A stretch of 51,720 bases of DNA from an uncultured Eubacteriales bacterium (GTDB lineage: Bacteria; Bacillota; Clostridia; Christensenellales; CAG-138). The stretch covers positions 1-51,720 of the forward strand of contig UQYI01000019.1 in the NCBI GenBank assembly GCA_900545265.1, given 5' to 3'. Made by a program: the position numbers and the translations under genes. Under the pieces are notes generated by a model, which was not told where the DNA came from, searched no databases, and worked only from the letters and a program-made list of their open reading frames with translations. The stretch's first letter is position 1. Every line of letters starts with the position of its first letter. This document shows, in pieces, positions 6,810 through 15,807 of this stretch.

Positions 6810-9800
6810 TTGGCCCAACAGAAAAAAACTCCGACAAAAAAGTCCGCCGCTAAAAAAACTCCGGCCGCCAAAGCAAAAGCGGCTCCCAGGAAAACCGCCG
6901 CACAAAAGAAGCAGGAAGAACAGGCTGCACTGGAAGAAGCTACCCTTCAGGAGCGCATTAAGAGCGAAATTCTGGGAGTGGTGCTTATTGCTTTGTCTAT
7001 TCTTTTTGCTTTGTATCTGTATTTTACGCCGGATAACCCTCTGGGCACGGTGCTCAACCGGGTGCTCTATGCCTCCACAGGCATGGTAGCTCTGGGGCTC
7101 CCTCCGGTATTTCTGCTTATGGGTATTCTGGCCATTGCCGGCCGGAAACGCTCTCCCGTAGCCGGACGTACGGCTGTAACGCTGGTCGCCATTCTCTTTG
7201 CCGCCGCACTGGTCCACGTGCTGTGCAAGATTCCTTATACTGTCGAAGACGGAAAGCCTATGACCATTGCAGACTACATTCTGCAATGCTATGATCTGGC
7301 AGTAGCAGCCCCTAAGGGTATGCACCGGGGCGGCGGCGTTCTGGGCGGACTTCTTTGTTATGGGCTCCAGTGTCTGGGCGGACAGGGACTTTGCGGCGTG
7401 GTGGTCGTCTGCGGTCTGGTGGTCTGTCTGCTGCTTATGACCCGCATCAGCCTTAAAACCTTTCCGGAGCTTATCAAAGGGAATCTGGATCATTTTTTTG
7501 AATCCATTGACCCTGATGACGAAGAAGAGCTTACCGGACAGCAGGAGGTGGAGATTCTCAAGACCCGCAGCAAAAAGCCGCTGTATATCGACAAGCTGGA
7601 AGAAGCCCCCGACCCGGAACAGGTGGGGCATTTGGAGGATATTCCCGCTGTTGGAGACAAACCCCGCTCAACGGAACCGGAAAAACCGGCAAAAAAGAAC
7701 AGAAAAAAGCCTTCTCCCCTGCCTTTTGACGAAGCCTTTTATGTTCCTGAAGCCGAAACCCCTGTAAAGAAGGAAGCCGATCCCTTGGAATACTTCCCTT
7801 CCGAAGGAAAGCTGGCAAAGAAAAAAGCCTCCCGCCCTGCACCGGTTGAAGACGATGGCGAGCCCATAGACGACGTATTGCCCATGGCCCGCAGCACCAC
7901 TCCTGCAGCAAATACTCCCGCAGCAGCGGAGCCTTCTCTGGCTCATCCCCTTCCGGCCCGTCGGGCCAAAGCCATGGAAGCCCAGTCTTCCGGCCCGTCT
8001 CATGTACTTCAGCAGGAGGAACCCTCCCTGACATGGGAAGTCCCCATTCAAAGGGAAGAACCCCGGGAGGAAGCGCCTGTTCCATCGCCTGCTTCTTCTG
8101 TCCGTTCCCAGCTTTCCATGGAAGAACTGACAGAGGGCTTTGCCGCACGACCTTATGAGAAGGGTGAATCCGCCCCAAACCCCGACGCGCCCAAACCGGA
8201 TAAGGAATTTGTGTATCACGATGAAGTCACAGGAGAAGCCATGCCCAAGGCACAGGAAGCTCCGGAAGCTTATGCGCCCCCACCCCTGGATTGTCTGGAT
8301 AAACCCCGGCAAACCTTTGGTAAACCTACGGACAGCCCCCGGCAGACCGGGGATCTGCTGATAGAAACCCTGCGTTCCTTCAATATCGAGGCAAAACTGG
8401 TAAACATCTCTGTGGGCCCGGTGGTCACCCGGTTTGAACTTCAGCCTGCGGCAGGGGTACGTGTCAACCGCATCACCTCCCTGAGCAACGACATTGCCCT
8501 GGCTCTGGCCGCCCCCCGGGTGCGCATAGAGGCTCCCATCCCCGGCAAGGCAGCGGTAGGCGTGGAGGTGCCCAATAAGAGCGCCGCCACGGTGCTCCTG
8601 CGTGATATCATCGACAGCCAGGAATTTGCCGCCATGACCAGCCCTGTGAGCATGGCTATGGGCAAGGATATCGGAGGTAAGATCGTTGTGGCGGATCTGG
8701 CCAAGATGCCCCATATGCTCATTGCCGGTTCCACCGGCTCGGGCAAGTCCGTATGCATCAACGACCTGATCCTTTCCATGATCTTCAAATCCGCCCCCAA
8801 GGATCTGCGGCTGATTCTGGTAGATCCCAAACAGGTGGAGCTTTCCGTTTACGCCAAGCTTCCCCATCTGCTCATTCCTGTGGTCACGGATCCTAAAAAA
8901 GCCTCCGGTGCCCTGCGCTGGGCGGTAAATGAAATGACCCTGCGCTACAAGAAATTCAGCGACCGTGGTGCCAGAGATCTGGTACGTTACAACGAACTGC
9001 AGGAGGAAGAAAAGAACCGGCTGCCCAGAATGGTTGTGATCATAGACGAGTTGGCGGACCTGATGATGGTGGCACCCGACGAGGTGGAAGATTCCATCTG
9101 CCGGGTAGCCCAGTTGGGCCGTGCGGCAGGTATCCACCTGATCGTAGCTACCCAGCGTCCCTCTGCCGATGTCATCACCGGCCTTATCAAGGCCAACATC
9201 CCCAGCCGGGCCGCCTTTGCGGTCAGTTCCGCCATAGACAGCCGGATCATTTTGGATACCAGCGGAGCAGAGAAGCTTCTTGGCCGGGGAGACTGTCTTT
9301 TCCATCCCAACGGAGCCGCCAAGCCCACCCGGCTGCAGGCCGCCTTTGTTTCCGATGAGGAAGTGGAACGGGTCATGAACTATTTCAACCAAAAGAGCCC
9401 CGGCGAACCCCAATTTGACCGGCAGATCATGGAGGATATGACTGCTACCGGCGGCGCAAGAGGCGGTGTGTTCGGCGAAGGCAAACAGGAAGATGAGCTG
9501 CTGGGCGAAGCCGTGCGCATTGTGCTGGATTCCGGTCAGGCCTCCATCAGTATGATCCAGCGAAAGCTTCGGGTAGGATATGCCCGGGCAGCCCGGCTGG
9601 TAGACATGATGGAAGAGCACGGTTATGTTTCCGGCTTTGACGGCAGCAAACCCCGAAAGGTGCTTATCAAGCGGGCTCAGTTTGAAGCGCTCTTTGGAGA
9701 CGGACAGGGGATCGATGCAGGCTCGGACTACGGTCCCTCCGGCGGCAGCGCCCCGGCTGCGCCTGCAGGAAAGCAGGCTGCGGCTTCCGTTTCTGCCGAA

Positions 9801-9839
9801 ACTCCGGTGGAAGAGGGAGACGCTCCCTGGGATAACTGA
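6810..9839 (+). CDS. ftsK: DNA translocase FtsK/SpoIIIE
   Basis: 1009 residues. Starts at TTG 6810 with GGAAAGGA seven bases upstream. FtsK/SpoIIIE pumps chromosomal DNA through the division or sporulation septum. The N-terminus is a Lys/Ala-rich cytosolic tail (1-45), then four membrane segments (about 54-212), a long Pro/Glu-rich linker (about 225-500), and the RecA-like motor. Walker A GSTGSGKS is at residues 640-647 and Walker B IIDELAD has D746. The C-terminal gamma winged helix (about 880-945) includes SISMIQRKLRVGYARAARL, the DNA-sequence-reading domain. A Ser/Ala/Pro tail follows. The basic leader and long linker make it larger than B. subtilis SpoIIIE (about 790). Confidence 0.97.
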   Translation: MAQQKKTPTKKSAAKKTPAAKAKAAPRKTAAQKKQEEQAALEEATLQERIKSEILGVVLIALSILFALYLYFTPDNPLGTVLNRVLYASTGMVALGLPPVFLLMGILAIAGRKRSPVAGRTAVTLVAILFAAALVHVLCKIPYTVEDGKPMTIADYILQCYDLAVAAPKGMHRGGGVLGGLLCYGLQCLGGQGLCGVVVVCGLVVCLLLMTRISLKTFPELIKGNLDHFFESIDPDDEEELTGQQEVEILKTRSKKPLYIDKLEEAPDPEQVGHLEDIPAVGDKPRSTEPEKPAKKNRKKPSPLPFDEAFYVPEAETPVKKEADPLEYFPSEGKLAKKKASRPAPVEDDGEPIDDVLPMARSTTPAANTPAAAEPSLAHPLPARRAKAMEAQSSGPSHVLQQEEPSLTWEVPIQREEPREEAPVPSPASSVRSQLSMEELTEGFAARPYEKGESAPNPDAPKPDKEFVYHDEVTGEAMPKAQEAPEAYAPPPLDCLDKPRQTFGKPTDSPRQTGDLLIETLRSFNIEAKLVNISVGPVVTRFELQPAAGVRVNRITSLSNDIALALAAPRVRIEAPIPGKAAVGVEVPNKSAATVLLRDIIDSQEFAAMTSPVSMAMGKDIGGKIVVADLAKMPHMLIAGSTGSGKSVCINDLILSMIFKSAPKDLRLILVDPKQVELSVYAKLPHLLIPVVTDPKKASGALRWAVNEMTLRYKKFSDRGARDLVRYNELQEEEKNRLPRMVVIIDELADLMMVAPDEVEDSICRVAQLGRAAGIHLIVATQRPSADVITGLIKANIPSRAAFAVSSAIDSRIILDTSGAEKLLGRGDCLFHPNGAAKPTRLQAAFVSDEEVERVMNYFNQKSPGEPQFDRQIMEDMTATGGARGGVFGEGKQEDELLGEAVRIVLDSGQASISMIQRKLRVGYARAARLVDMMEEHGYVSGFDGSKPRKVLIKRAQFEALFGDGQGIDAGSDYGPSGGSAPAAPAGKQAAASVSAETPVEEGDAPWDN

Positions 9840-9945
9840 CCGGCACCCGGTAAGGATATCTGAAAGAAACTCCTGTGGGGCGTGTATGCTCCCTGCCTCT
9901 ATTTATCGACTACAGGAGGGTGTGCCCCCTCAAAGAAAGGACAGT

Positions 9946-11241
9946 ATGAAGATCGGTGTTATCAGTCTTGGCTGCGCCAAGAATCAGGTGGATACGGAGC
10001 GTATGCTGGGGCTTCTGGCTCCTGCAGGCTACGCTTTTACGGAAGATCCCGCCCAGGCGGAGGTGCTCATCGTCAATACCTGCGGTTTTATTGACCCGGC
10101 CAAAGAAGAAAGCATCAACAGTATTCTGGAAATGGCGCAATACAAGCAGACAGGCATCTGCCGGGTGCTGGTGGCCACAGGCTGCCTGGTTCAGCGATAC
10201 CGGGAGGAACTGGAAAAGGAGATCCCCGAGGTGGATATCTTCTTGGGTGTTCGGGAGTATGACAAGCTGCCCGAACTTTTGGCTCAAAAGCTGGGCCTTC
10301 CTGCTCCGGCCCCCTGCCAAAGCGTCCATCGCCTGCTGACCACCCCGCCTTACCGTGCCTTTCTGCGGACGGGAGACGGCTGCAACAATCGCTGCACCTA
10401 CTGTGCTATCCCTTTGATCCGGGGGCCTTTGCAGGATGTCCCCATGGAAAAGCTCCTGGCCGAAGCCCGTTCTCTGGCGGAACGGGGCGTTACGGAGCTT
10501 ACCGTCATAGCCCAGGATACATCCGGCTACGGTAAAACTCTATATGGGGAGCCCCGTTTGGTTCCCCTGCTCAAAGAGCTGAATCGTATAGACGGCCTGC
10601 ACTGGATTCGGGTACTGTATACCTATCCGGATACCGTTCACCCGGAGTTGCTGGATACCTTGCAGGAAGGGGAAAAGCTGGTTCCTTATCTGGATATTCC
10701 CCTGCAGCACATCAGCGATGCCGTGTTGAAGCGGATGCACCGCCGGGGCGACAGCCGGCATATCCGCTCTCTGCTGGATTATCTGTATAAAAACTACCCG
10801 GATTTTACCCTGCGCACAACCATGATGGTGGGCTTCCCCGGGGAAACGGAGGCTGATTTTAGCGAATTGCTCTCTTTTATCCGGGAATATCCCTTTGACC
10901 GGCTGGGTGCCTTTGCCTTCTCCCCGGAGGAAGGTACAGCCGCCGCCCTTATGGAAAATCAGATTCCCGAAGAAATCAAGCAGCAGCGGCTCAAAGAGCT
11001 TATGGCCGCGCAGCAGCCCATCTCCCTTATGCGCAACCGCCGCTGGGAAGGCCGGGAACTGGAGATGCTCATCGAAGAGATCACGCCCCGGCATACCATC
11101 GGCCGTACCATTCGGGAAGCACCGGATGTGGATGGCCGGGTGATACTGCCTCGAAAAGCCATTCATGCCGTAGGAGACTATATCCCTGTTCGGCTCACCC
11201 AAGCCAAGGAATACGACATGCTGGGCCAGAGCCTGGAGTAA
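9946..11241 (+). CDS. rimO: Ribosomal protein S12 methylthiotransferase RimO
   Basis: 431 residues from the ATG at 9946 (site AAGAAAGG five bases upstream). The frame is open for 107 codons further upstream but overlaps ftsK, so the extension is not real. It is a radical-SAM, two-cluster enzyme that methylthiolates the conserved Asp of ribosomal protein S12. N-terminal UPF0004 domain cysteines are C10 (SLGCAKNQ), C46 (VNTCGF) and C80 (ATGC). The radical-SAM CxxxCxxC is C146, C150, C153 (GCNNRCTYC). A TRAM domain ends the protein. It lies about 105 bases after ftsK and 10 bases before cinA, in one housekeeping operon. Confidence 0.96.
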   Translation: MKIGVISLGCAKNQVDTERMLGLLAPAGYAFTEDPAQAEVLIVNTCGFIDPAKEESINSILEMAQYKQTGICRVLVATGCLVQRYREELEKEIPEVDIFLGVREYDKLPELLAQKLGLPAPAPCQSVHRLLTTPPYRAFLRTGDGCNNRCTYCAIPLIRGPLQDVPMEKLLAEARSLAERGVTELTVIAQDTSGYGKTLYGEPRLVPLLKELNRIDGLHWIRVLYTYPDTVHPELLDTLQEGEKLVPYLDIPLQHISDAVLKRMHRRGDSRHIRSLLDYLYKNYPDFTLRTTMMVGFPGETEADFSELLSFIREYPFDRLGAFAFSPEEGTAAALMENQIPEEIKQQRLKELMAAQQPISLMRNRRWEGRELEMLIEEITPRHTIGRTIREAPDVDGRVILPRKAIHAVGDYIPVRLTQAKEYDMLGQSLE

Positions 11242-11251
11242 GGAGCATTGC

Positions 11252-12484
11252 ATGCGGGCTGAGATCCTTTGCGTAGGCACCGAACTGCTTATGGGGCAGG
11301 TGCTCAACACCAACACACGTTTTCTCGCTCAGGGGCTTGCGCCCATGGGGATCGATCTATATTATCAACTGGTAGTAGGGGATAACCCCATGCGGCTGGA
11401 GGAAGCGGTTAAAACCTCCCTGTCCCGGTCAGACATTCTGCTGCTTTCCGGTGGACTGGGCCCCACAGAGGATGATTTGACCAAGGAGACCGTAGCCGCC
11501 GCCATGGACATGGGGCCTTTGGAACTGGTGCCGGAGGAATGGGACAAGATCGTTGCCTACTTTGCCCGCACCGGCCGCGTCCCCTCTCCCAACAATCGCA
11601 AGCAGGCCATGTTCCCCCGAAAGGGTTGCTGCATTCTGCCCAATCCCAAGGGCACAGCCCCGGGCTGCATTTTTGAAAAGGACGGAAAAACCGCCATTCT
11701 CATGCCCGGACCGCCCCGGGAACTGATTCCCATGTTTCAGGAACAGGTGGCACCCTATCTGGCCTCCAAAAGCGATCACCGCCTCTATTCCCGGGAGCTG
11801 AGGATCTTCGGCATGGGCGAAGGAGCGGTGGAATATGCCCTTCTGCCCTTGATTGATGGGCAGACCAACCCCACTCTGGCGACCTATGCCGAAACAGGTG
11901 AGGTCAAGTTGCGCATCACTGCCCGCTGCCAAAATGAATCGGAAGGGGAAAAGATACTGACTCCCTACCTGGAACGGGTACGGGCGCTGTTGGGAGATGT
12001 GGTCTATTCCGACGAAGGCAAGAATCTGGCGCAATGCTGCCACGAAGCCTTGATCGCACAGAATAAAACCCTCAGCTGCGCCGAGAGCTGTACCGGCGGC
12101 CTGTTGAGTTCCGCTTTCATTGACCTGCCGGGAAGCTCCTCCTATTTTCTGGAGGGAGACGTAACCTATGCCGAAACTGCCAAAATGGCCTCTTTGGGCG
12201 TCAGAAAAGAAACGCTGACCGCTTATACGGCTGTATCGGCCCAATGTGCTAAGGAAATGGCAGAGGGGATGCGCAAAAAGACTCAAACAGACTTTGCTCT
12301 GGCCACTACGGGCTATGCCGGCCCCGATGGCATCGAAGTAGGACATGTGTTTGTGGCCCTGGCCGCAGACAGCGGCACCCAGGTCAAGGAACTGCATCTC
12401 ACCGGAGACAGGAGCCGCATCCGGCAGGTGACCGTGCTTCATGCCCTGGACATTTTAAGAAGAAAACTCTGTACGAACAAATGA
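11252..12484 (+). CDS. cinA: CinA family protein (NMN deamidase / competence-damage protein)
   Basis: 410 residues, AAGGAG eight bases before the ATG. Two domains: an N-terminal MoaB/MogA-like molybdopterin-binding fold (about 1-170) with EILCVGTELLMGQ and GGLGPTEDDLTKE, and a C-terminal PncC-type amidohydrolase (about 255-405) with SCAESCTGGLLSS and ATTGYAGPDG. Family members hydrolyse ADP-ribose and/or deamidate nicotinamide mononucleotide, and the gene is often co-transcribed with recA. Full length. Its last codons overlap the candidate LexA box of recA. The pgsA gene that commonly sits between rimO and cinA in Bacillota is absent. Confidence 0.95.
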   Translation: MRAEILCVGTELLMGQVLNTNTRFLAQGLAPMGIDLYYQLVVGDNPMRLEEAVKTSLSRSDILLLSGGLGPTEDDLTKETVAAAMDMGPLELVPEEWDKIVAYFARTGRVPSPNNRKQAMFPRKGCCILPNPKGTAPGCIFEKDGKTAILMPGPPRELIPMFQEQVAPYLASKSDHRLYSRELRIFGMGEGAVEYALLPLIDGQTNPTLATYAETGEVKLRITARCQNESEGEKILTPYLERVRALLGDVVYSDEGKNLAQCCHEALIAQNKTLSCAESCTGGLLSSAFIDLPGSSSYFLEGDVTYAETAKMASLGVRKETLTAYTAVSAQCAKEMAEGMRKKTQTDFALATTGYAGPDGIEVGHVFVALAADSGTQVKELHLTGDRSRIRQVTVLHALDILRRKLCTNK

Positions 12485-12487
12485 TAC
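12474..12487 (+). promoter_or_regulatory. Candidate LexA (SOS) box controlling recA
   Basis: CGAACAAATGATAC agrees with the Gram-positive LexA consensus CGAACRNRYGTTYC at 12 of 14 positions. It spans the cinA stop codon and ends two bases before the extended -10 of recA, where bound repressor would block polymerase. Confidence 0.6.
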
Positions 12488-12489
12488 TA

Positions 12490-12498
12490 TGGTATACT
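12490..12498 (+). promoter_or_regulatory. Extended -10 promoter for recA
   Basis: TGGTATACT fits TGnTATAAT with one mismatch. No good -35 is present. The leader to the recA ATG is about 60 bases. This suggests recA can be transcribed independently of cinA. Confidence 0.6.
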
Positions 12499-12565
12499 GA
12501 TACCAACGCAAAAGGCGCCCGGACTCCTGTTTCTCCGGGAAAAAACATAAAGGACGGTGGAGTTA

Positions 12566-13633
12566 ATGTTAGATAAGGAAAAAGCGCTGGAGATCGCCCT
12601 GGGTCAAATAGAAAAGCAGTTTGGTAAAGGCGCCGTCATGAAGCTGGGGGATGCCGGTTCCAATATGAACATCTCCGTGATCCCTACCGGCTGCCTGGAT
12701 CTGGATCTGGCTCTGGGGGTAGGAGGAGTGCCCCGGGGCCGTATTATAGAGGTTTTCGGGCCTGAATCTTCCGGTAAAACCACCATTGCCCTGCATGTGG
12801 TGGCTCAAGCCCAACGTCTGGGCGGTACCGCCGCTTTTATCGATGCCGAACACGCTTTGGATCCTGTTTATGCCGAAAATCTGGGCGTTATGGTGGATGA
12901 TCTGTATGTTTCCCAGCCGGATACCGGTGAACAGGCTCTGGAGATCACCGAAGCTCTGGTACGCTCCGGCGCCATTGATGTGGTGGTGGTAGACTCCGTA
13001 GCCGCTCTGGTGCCCAAAGCGGAGATCGAAGGCGATATGGGGGATTCCCATGTGGGGCTTCAGGCTCGTCTCATGAGTCAGGCTCTGCGGAAGCTGGCCG
13101 GCGCTATCAGCAAAAGCAACACCGTAGTTATCTTTATCAATCAGCTCCGTGAAAAGGTGGGCGTTCTCTTTGGCAACCCCGAAACCACCCCCGGCGGTAA
13201 GGCCCTGAAGTTTTATGCATCCGTGCGGATGGATGTACGGCGCATTGAAACGCTTAAAAACGGGCAGGAAGCCATTGGCAGCCGCACCCGGGTAAAGATC
13301 GTTAAAAACAAAGTAGCGCCTCCCTTCCGCACGGCGGAATTTGATATGCTCTACGGTGAAGGTATTTCCAAAGAAGGTAGCATTCTGGATCAGGCCGTGG
13401 CCCGGCGGATCATCATCAAATCCGGAGCATGGTTCTCTTACGGCGATATGCGTATTGCCCAAGGCCGGGATAATGCCCGACTCTTCCTCAAGGATAATCC
13501 TGAACTTTGCAGCGAGATCGAAAAGAAGATCCGGGATCAGGTTGCTCAGGAGCAGCAAAAAGCCCGGGAAGAAGCCGAAGCCAAGCGTGCCGCCCGCCGG
13601 GCCGCTTTGGAGCAGCCTCAACAGGGGGAGTGA
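12566..13633 (+). CDS. recA: Recombinase RecA
   Basis: 355 residues from the ATG at 12566. A GTG three codons upstream is unlikely, because the AGGA at 12551-12554 lies only two bases before it but 11 before the ATG. RecA forms filaments on single-stranded DNA, pairs homologous strands and triggers LexA self-cleavage. Walker A is GPESSGKTT at residues 65-73. Further core motifs are AFIDAEHALDP, VVVDSVAALVPKAEIEGDMGDSH (L1 region) and the L2 segment NQLREKVGVLFGNPETTPGG. The C-terminal tail is rich in Gln, Glu and Ala with a basic patch (KRAARRAAL). Full length; own SOS-type promoter; strong terminator follows. Confidence 0.98.
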   Translation: MLDKEKALEIALGQIEKQFGKGAVMKLGDAGSNMNISVIPTGCLDLDLALGVGGVPRGRIIEVFGPESSGKTTIALHVVAQAQRLGGTAAFIDAEHALDPVYAENLGVMVDDLYVSQPDTGEQALEITEALVRSGAIDVVVVDSVAALVPKAEIEGDMGDSHVGLQARLMSQALRKLAGAISKSNTVVIFINQLREKVGVLFGNPETTPGGKALKFYASVRMDVRRIETLKNGQEAIGSRTRVKIVKNKVAPPFRTAEFDMLYGEGISKEGSILDQAVARRIIIKSGAWFSYGDMRIAQGRDNARLFLKDNPELCSEIEKKIRDQVAQEQQKAREEAEAKRAARRAALEQPQQGE

Positions 13634-13647
13634 TCCGCAAAGCATGC

Positions 13648-13681
13648 GCACCCGGAAATATGGAGTTTCCGGGTGCTTTTT
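13648..13681 (+). terminator. Rho-independent terminator after recA
   Basis: 11-bp stem GCACCCGGAAA/TTTCCGGGTGC with a short loop and five T (13677-13681). Confidence 0.85.
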
Positions 13682-13730
13682 GAATTCAACACAAAGGGCA
13701 TTTCATGTGGTTCAGTTGTTTCTCCTTTTC

Positions 13731-13739
13731 TGCTATTCT
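13731..13739 (+). promoter_or_regulatory. Possible extended -10 promoter
   Basis: TGCTATTCT (TGnTATNNT type) lies about 30 bases before the start at 13769. The -35 region (TTCAGT) is poor. Confidence 0.35.
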
Positions 13740-13768
13740 TATGGCATCCACCAAGCAAAGGAGATGTA

Positions 13769-14125
13769 ATGATGAATACAGATAAGATCTATGCAGCGCA
13801 ACTGGCTAACGAATATGCCCCCAAGGATACCTCCAAAATACTGGCCCTGCGCAAACTGGATGCCCGCGCCAAGCTCCCGGCTACGGTGTGCGGCTATACC
13901 ATTGGTATTGCCTCTTCCCTGATCTTTGGCACCGGAATGTGCCTGGCTATGGGGCAAATCGGCAGCGCTTCCCCCGGTTCTTTTGTTCTGGGCATTATTG
14001 TGGGACTGTTGGGTATGGCCGGCATGGGTATCAATTACCCCTTATACAAAAGGATCCTGACAAAGGGAAAACAGAAATATGCCTATGAAATCGTGGAGCT
14101 GGCTCGAGAGATCAGCGAACAGTAA
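13769..14125 (+). CDS. Small membrane protein of unknown function
   Basis: 118 residues from the ATG at 13769, with AAAGGAG directly upstream. The frame opens earlier (13673), but that part overlaps the recA terminator. The N-terminal 40 residues are polar (DKIYAAQLANEYAPKDTSK), followed by two membrane segments (about 42-66 and 72-94) rich in Gly and Ala, then a basic/amphipathic C-terminal helix. No named family recognised. Its stop abuts the start of the next, broken membrane-protein gene, and a broken tetR follows. From memory, similar trios occur in Clostridia, but I could not check this. Confidence 0.75.
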   Translation: MMNTDKIYAAQLANEYAPKDTSKILALRKLDARAKLPATVCGYTIGIASSLIFGTGMCLAMGQIGSASPGSFVLGIIVGLLGMAGMGINYPLYKRILTKGKQKYAYEIVELAREISEQ

Positions 14126-15008
14126 ATGAACAAAACGGCAAAAAGGATTTTACATCACTTGTTGCATCCGCCGGGAGGGATACTGTGCACACTCCCGGCG
14201 TCATCCTTTGCCGCGCTGTTTTTGTTTTTTCCCGGGAGTGGACAGATACCGGCCTGGCCTATTTGGTCTATTTTTTATCTGCCTATTCTCTGCTTATTCT
14301 GCTTTGTGCCGCTCCCCGGCTGTTGGAGCATAACCGGCAGTCTGTGCGCAGCAGTATCCCGTTCAACCAAGCAGTTTCACGGCCAGAAATACAGCGATTC
14401 ATGGCCGACCCTGCTATCGGGGCCGTGTCGGCCTTAGCCGCAGCATGATAGTCAATCTGCTGTATGCGGCTTTCCGTCTGGGAGCGGCGTTTCACTTCCG
14501 CTCGGCCTGGTTTCTTTCCCTGGGTGTATTCCATCTGGTACTGGGTCTATTGCGAGCCAATCTTGGTCTCGCAGAAAAACGTCAGGAACTGCGCTGCTAC
14601 CGCCAAACGGCCTGGCTGCTTTTTTTACTGAATCTTTTTATGGGCGGCATGATCGTACAGATGGTGCTGACCGGATCCAGTTTTTCCTATCCTGGCTACG
14701 GTATCTATCTTTCCGCCATGTACGCCTTTTACACGCTTTCGGCGGCAGTCCTGCATCTGGTAAAGTATCGAAAGCTGGGCAGCCCTCTTCTTTCTGCCGC
14801 CAGGGTACTGCATTTTGTTTCTGCCCTGATGACCATGCTGGGGCTGCAAACGGCTATGCTCGTCCGGTTCTCTCCCCATGCAGAAGGGTATCGCCGCCTG
14901 ATGAATGCCATTACCAGCGGTTTTGTATGGGGTATTGTGATCTTCATTGCCATATATATGCTGCTGCACAGCCGAAAAGCCAAAAAGGAGGCACACACGT
15001 TGCATTGA
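14126..15008 (+). pseudogene. Multi-pass membrane protein gene broken by two frameshifts
   Basis: Three overlapping frames join into one polytopic protein of about 295 residues. It starts at the ATG at 14126, immediately after the previous stop, with MNKTAKRILHHLLHPPGG. The hydrophobic frame then shifts at a run of six T (14225-14230), consistent with one lost T, and continues with TDTGLAYLVYFLSAYSL. A second one-base loss around 14411-14417 moves the frame again: DPA joins YRGRVGLSRSMIVNLLYAAF. From there it is open to 15008, with about five more membrane segments and a basic tail (HSRKAKKE). The codon at 14445 is a Met inside the original protein, so the 187-residue C-terminal frame is unlikely to be an independent gene. 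Function unknown; probably regulated by the adjacent broken tetR. Confidence 0.8.
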
Positions 15009-15041
15009 TCCGAAAGCAAATACTTTCATACCGCCGCCAAA

Positions 15042-15650
15042 ATGGATGAAGCACTGCTCGCTCTGCTGGCGAAAAAAGAATTGGCCTACATCACCGTCAA
15101 GGAGATCTGTGCAGAAGCAGGCGTAAACCGCTCTACTTTTTATCTGCACTATGAGACCATTGGGGATCTGCTATCCGAAAGCATTCAGTATATGAACAAA
15201 CAGTTTGTCTCCCATATGCAGTAGGATCCAGCAGCATTCATAGCCAGACTCCGCCACTGCCCCCTGGAAGAGCTGTATCTGCTGACACCCCAATATCTGA
15301 TGCCTTATCTGCAGTATGAGCAAATGCACAAATATCTTTTCAAAGCTGCCATAGAAAACAGCGCCGCCCTGCAAGTGCAGGAAGCCTATGATGCTCTGTT
15401 CCGGCATGTGCTCTCCCCTATTCTGGAACGCTTTAACATTCCTGAGCAGGAGCGGCCCTATATGACGGCCTTTTATGTTCGAGGTCTTATGGCTATTGTG
15501 ACGCAGTGGCTGGAAGAGGACTGTGCCCGACCCATTGAACAGATCATCGCCGTTATGCAGCGCTGTGTTGGTTGCAGCTCCGCTCACTGGCAAGCTTCCC
15601 CATACCGCACGGGGAAACTCCTCCGTGATCCTGCAGGAACGTGCGAATAG
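15042..15650 (+). pseudogene. TetR-family regulator interrupted by an in-frame stop
   Basis: One frame encodes an N-terminal TetR helix-turn-helix (MDEALLALLAKKELAYITVKEICAEAGVNRSTFYLHYETIGDLL) and, after TAG at 15222-15224, continues DPAAFIARLRHCPLEEL through a full ligand-binding domain to 15650. Both parts are in the same frame, so a single nonsense change splits the gene. The open frame reaches back to 15009 (SESKYFHTAAK), which looks like genuine N-terminal sequence. The only start there with a good site is the TTG at 15000 (AAGGAGG, eight-base spacing), but that is followed two codons later by TGA, shared with the preceding gene. The first 60 residues alone could bind DNA but would lack the dimerisation domain. 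Almost certainly inactive. Confidence 0.8.
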
Positions 15651-15747
15651 GAAGCCCGGTTTTATGCGAAATCCGATGCCCCGTTTCCCTCTTCTTCTTC
15701 GCAGCTTCCGCTCTGCCCATTTCAACAGCCTGCCTGTATAGTCATAG

Positions 15748-15787
15748 AAAAAAGGCTGCGGAGGAATCATTTAGACTCTTCACAGCC
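15748..15787 (-). terminator. Terminator of the M42 peptidase-DUF896 unit
   Basis: On the minus strand a stem beginning GGCTGTGAAGAG pairs, with several G-U pairs, to CTCCGCAGCC and is followed by TTTTTT (plus A-run 15748-15753). Confidence 0.7.
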
Positions 15788-15807
15788 CCTCAGTTTGTTT
15801 CTTTTAT

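Noticed and set aside
7668..9620. 650-codon minus-strand frame across ftsK
   Set aside because: Shadow of the ftsK coding bias; no ribosome site, no recognisable domain.
9870..9920. CTCCTGT...ACAGGAG inverted repeat between ftsK and rimO
   Set aside because: Long loop and no T-run; too weak to call a terminator or regulatory element.
14445..15008. Separate 187-residue membrane protein
   Set aside because: No ribosome site; the frame extends upstream through YRGRVGLSRS, which continues the preceding broken frame, so it is the C-terminal part of a pseudogene.
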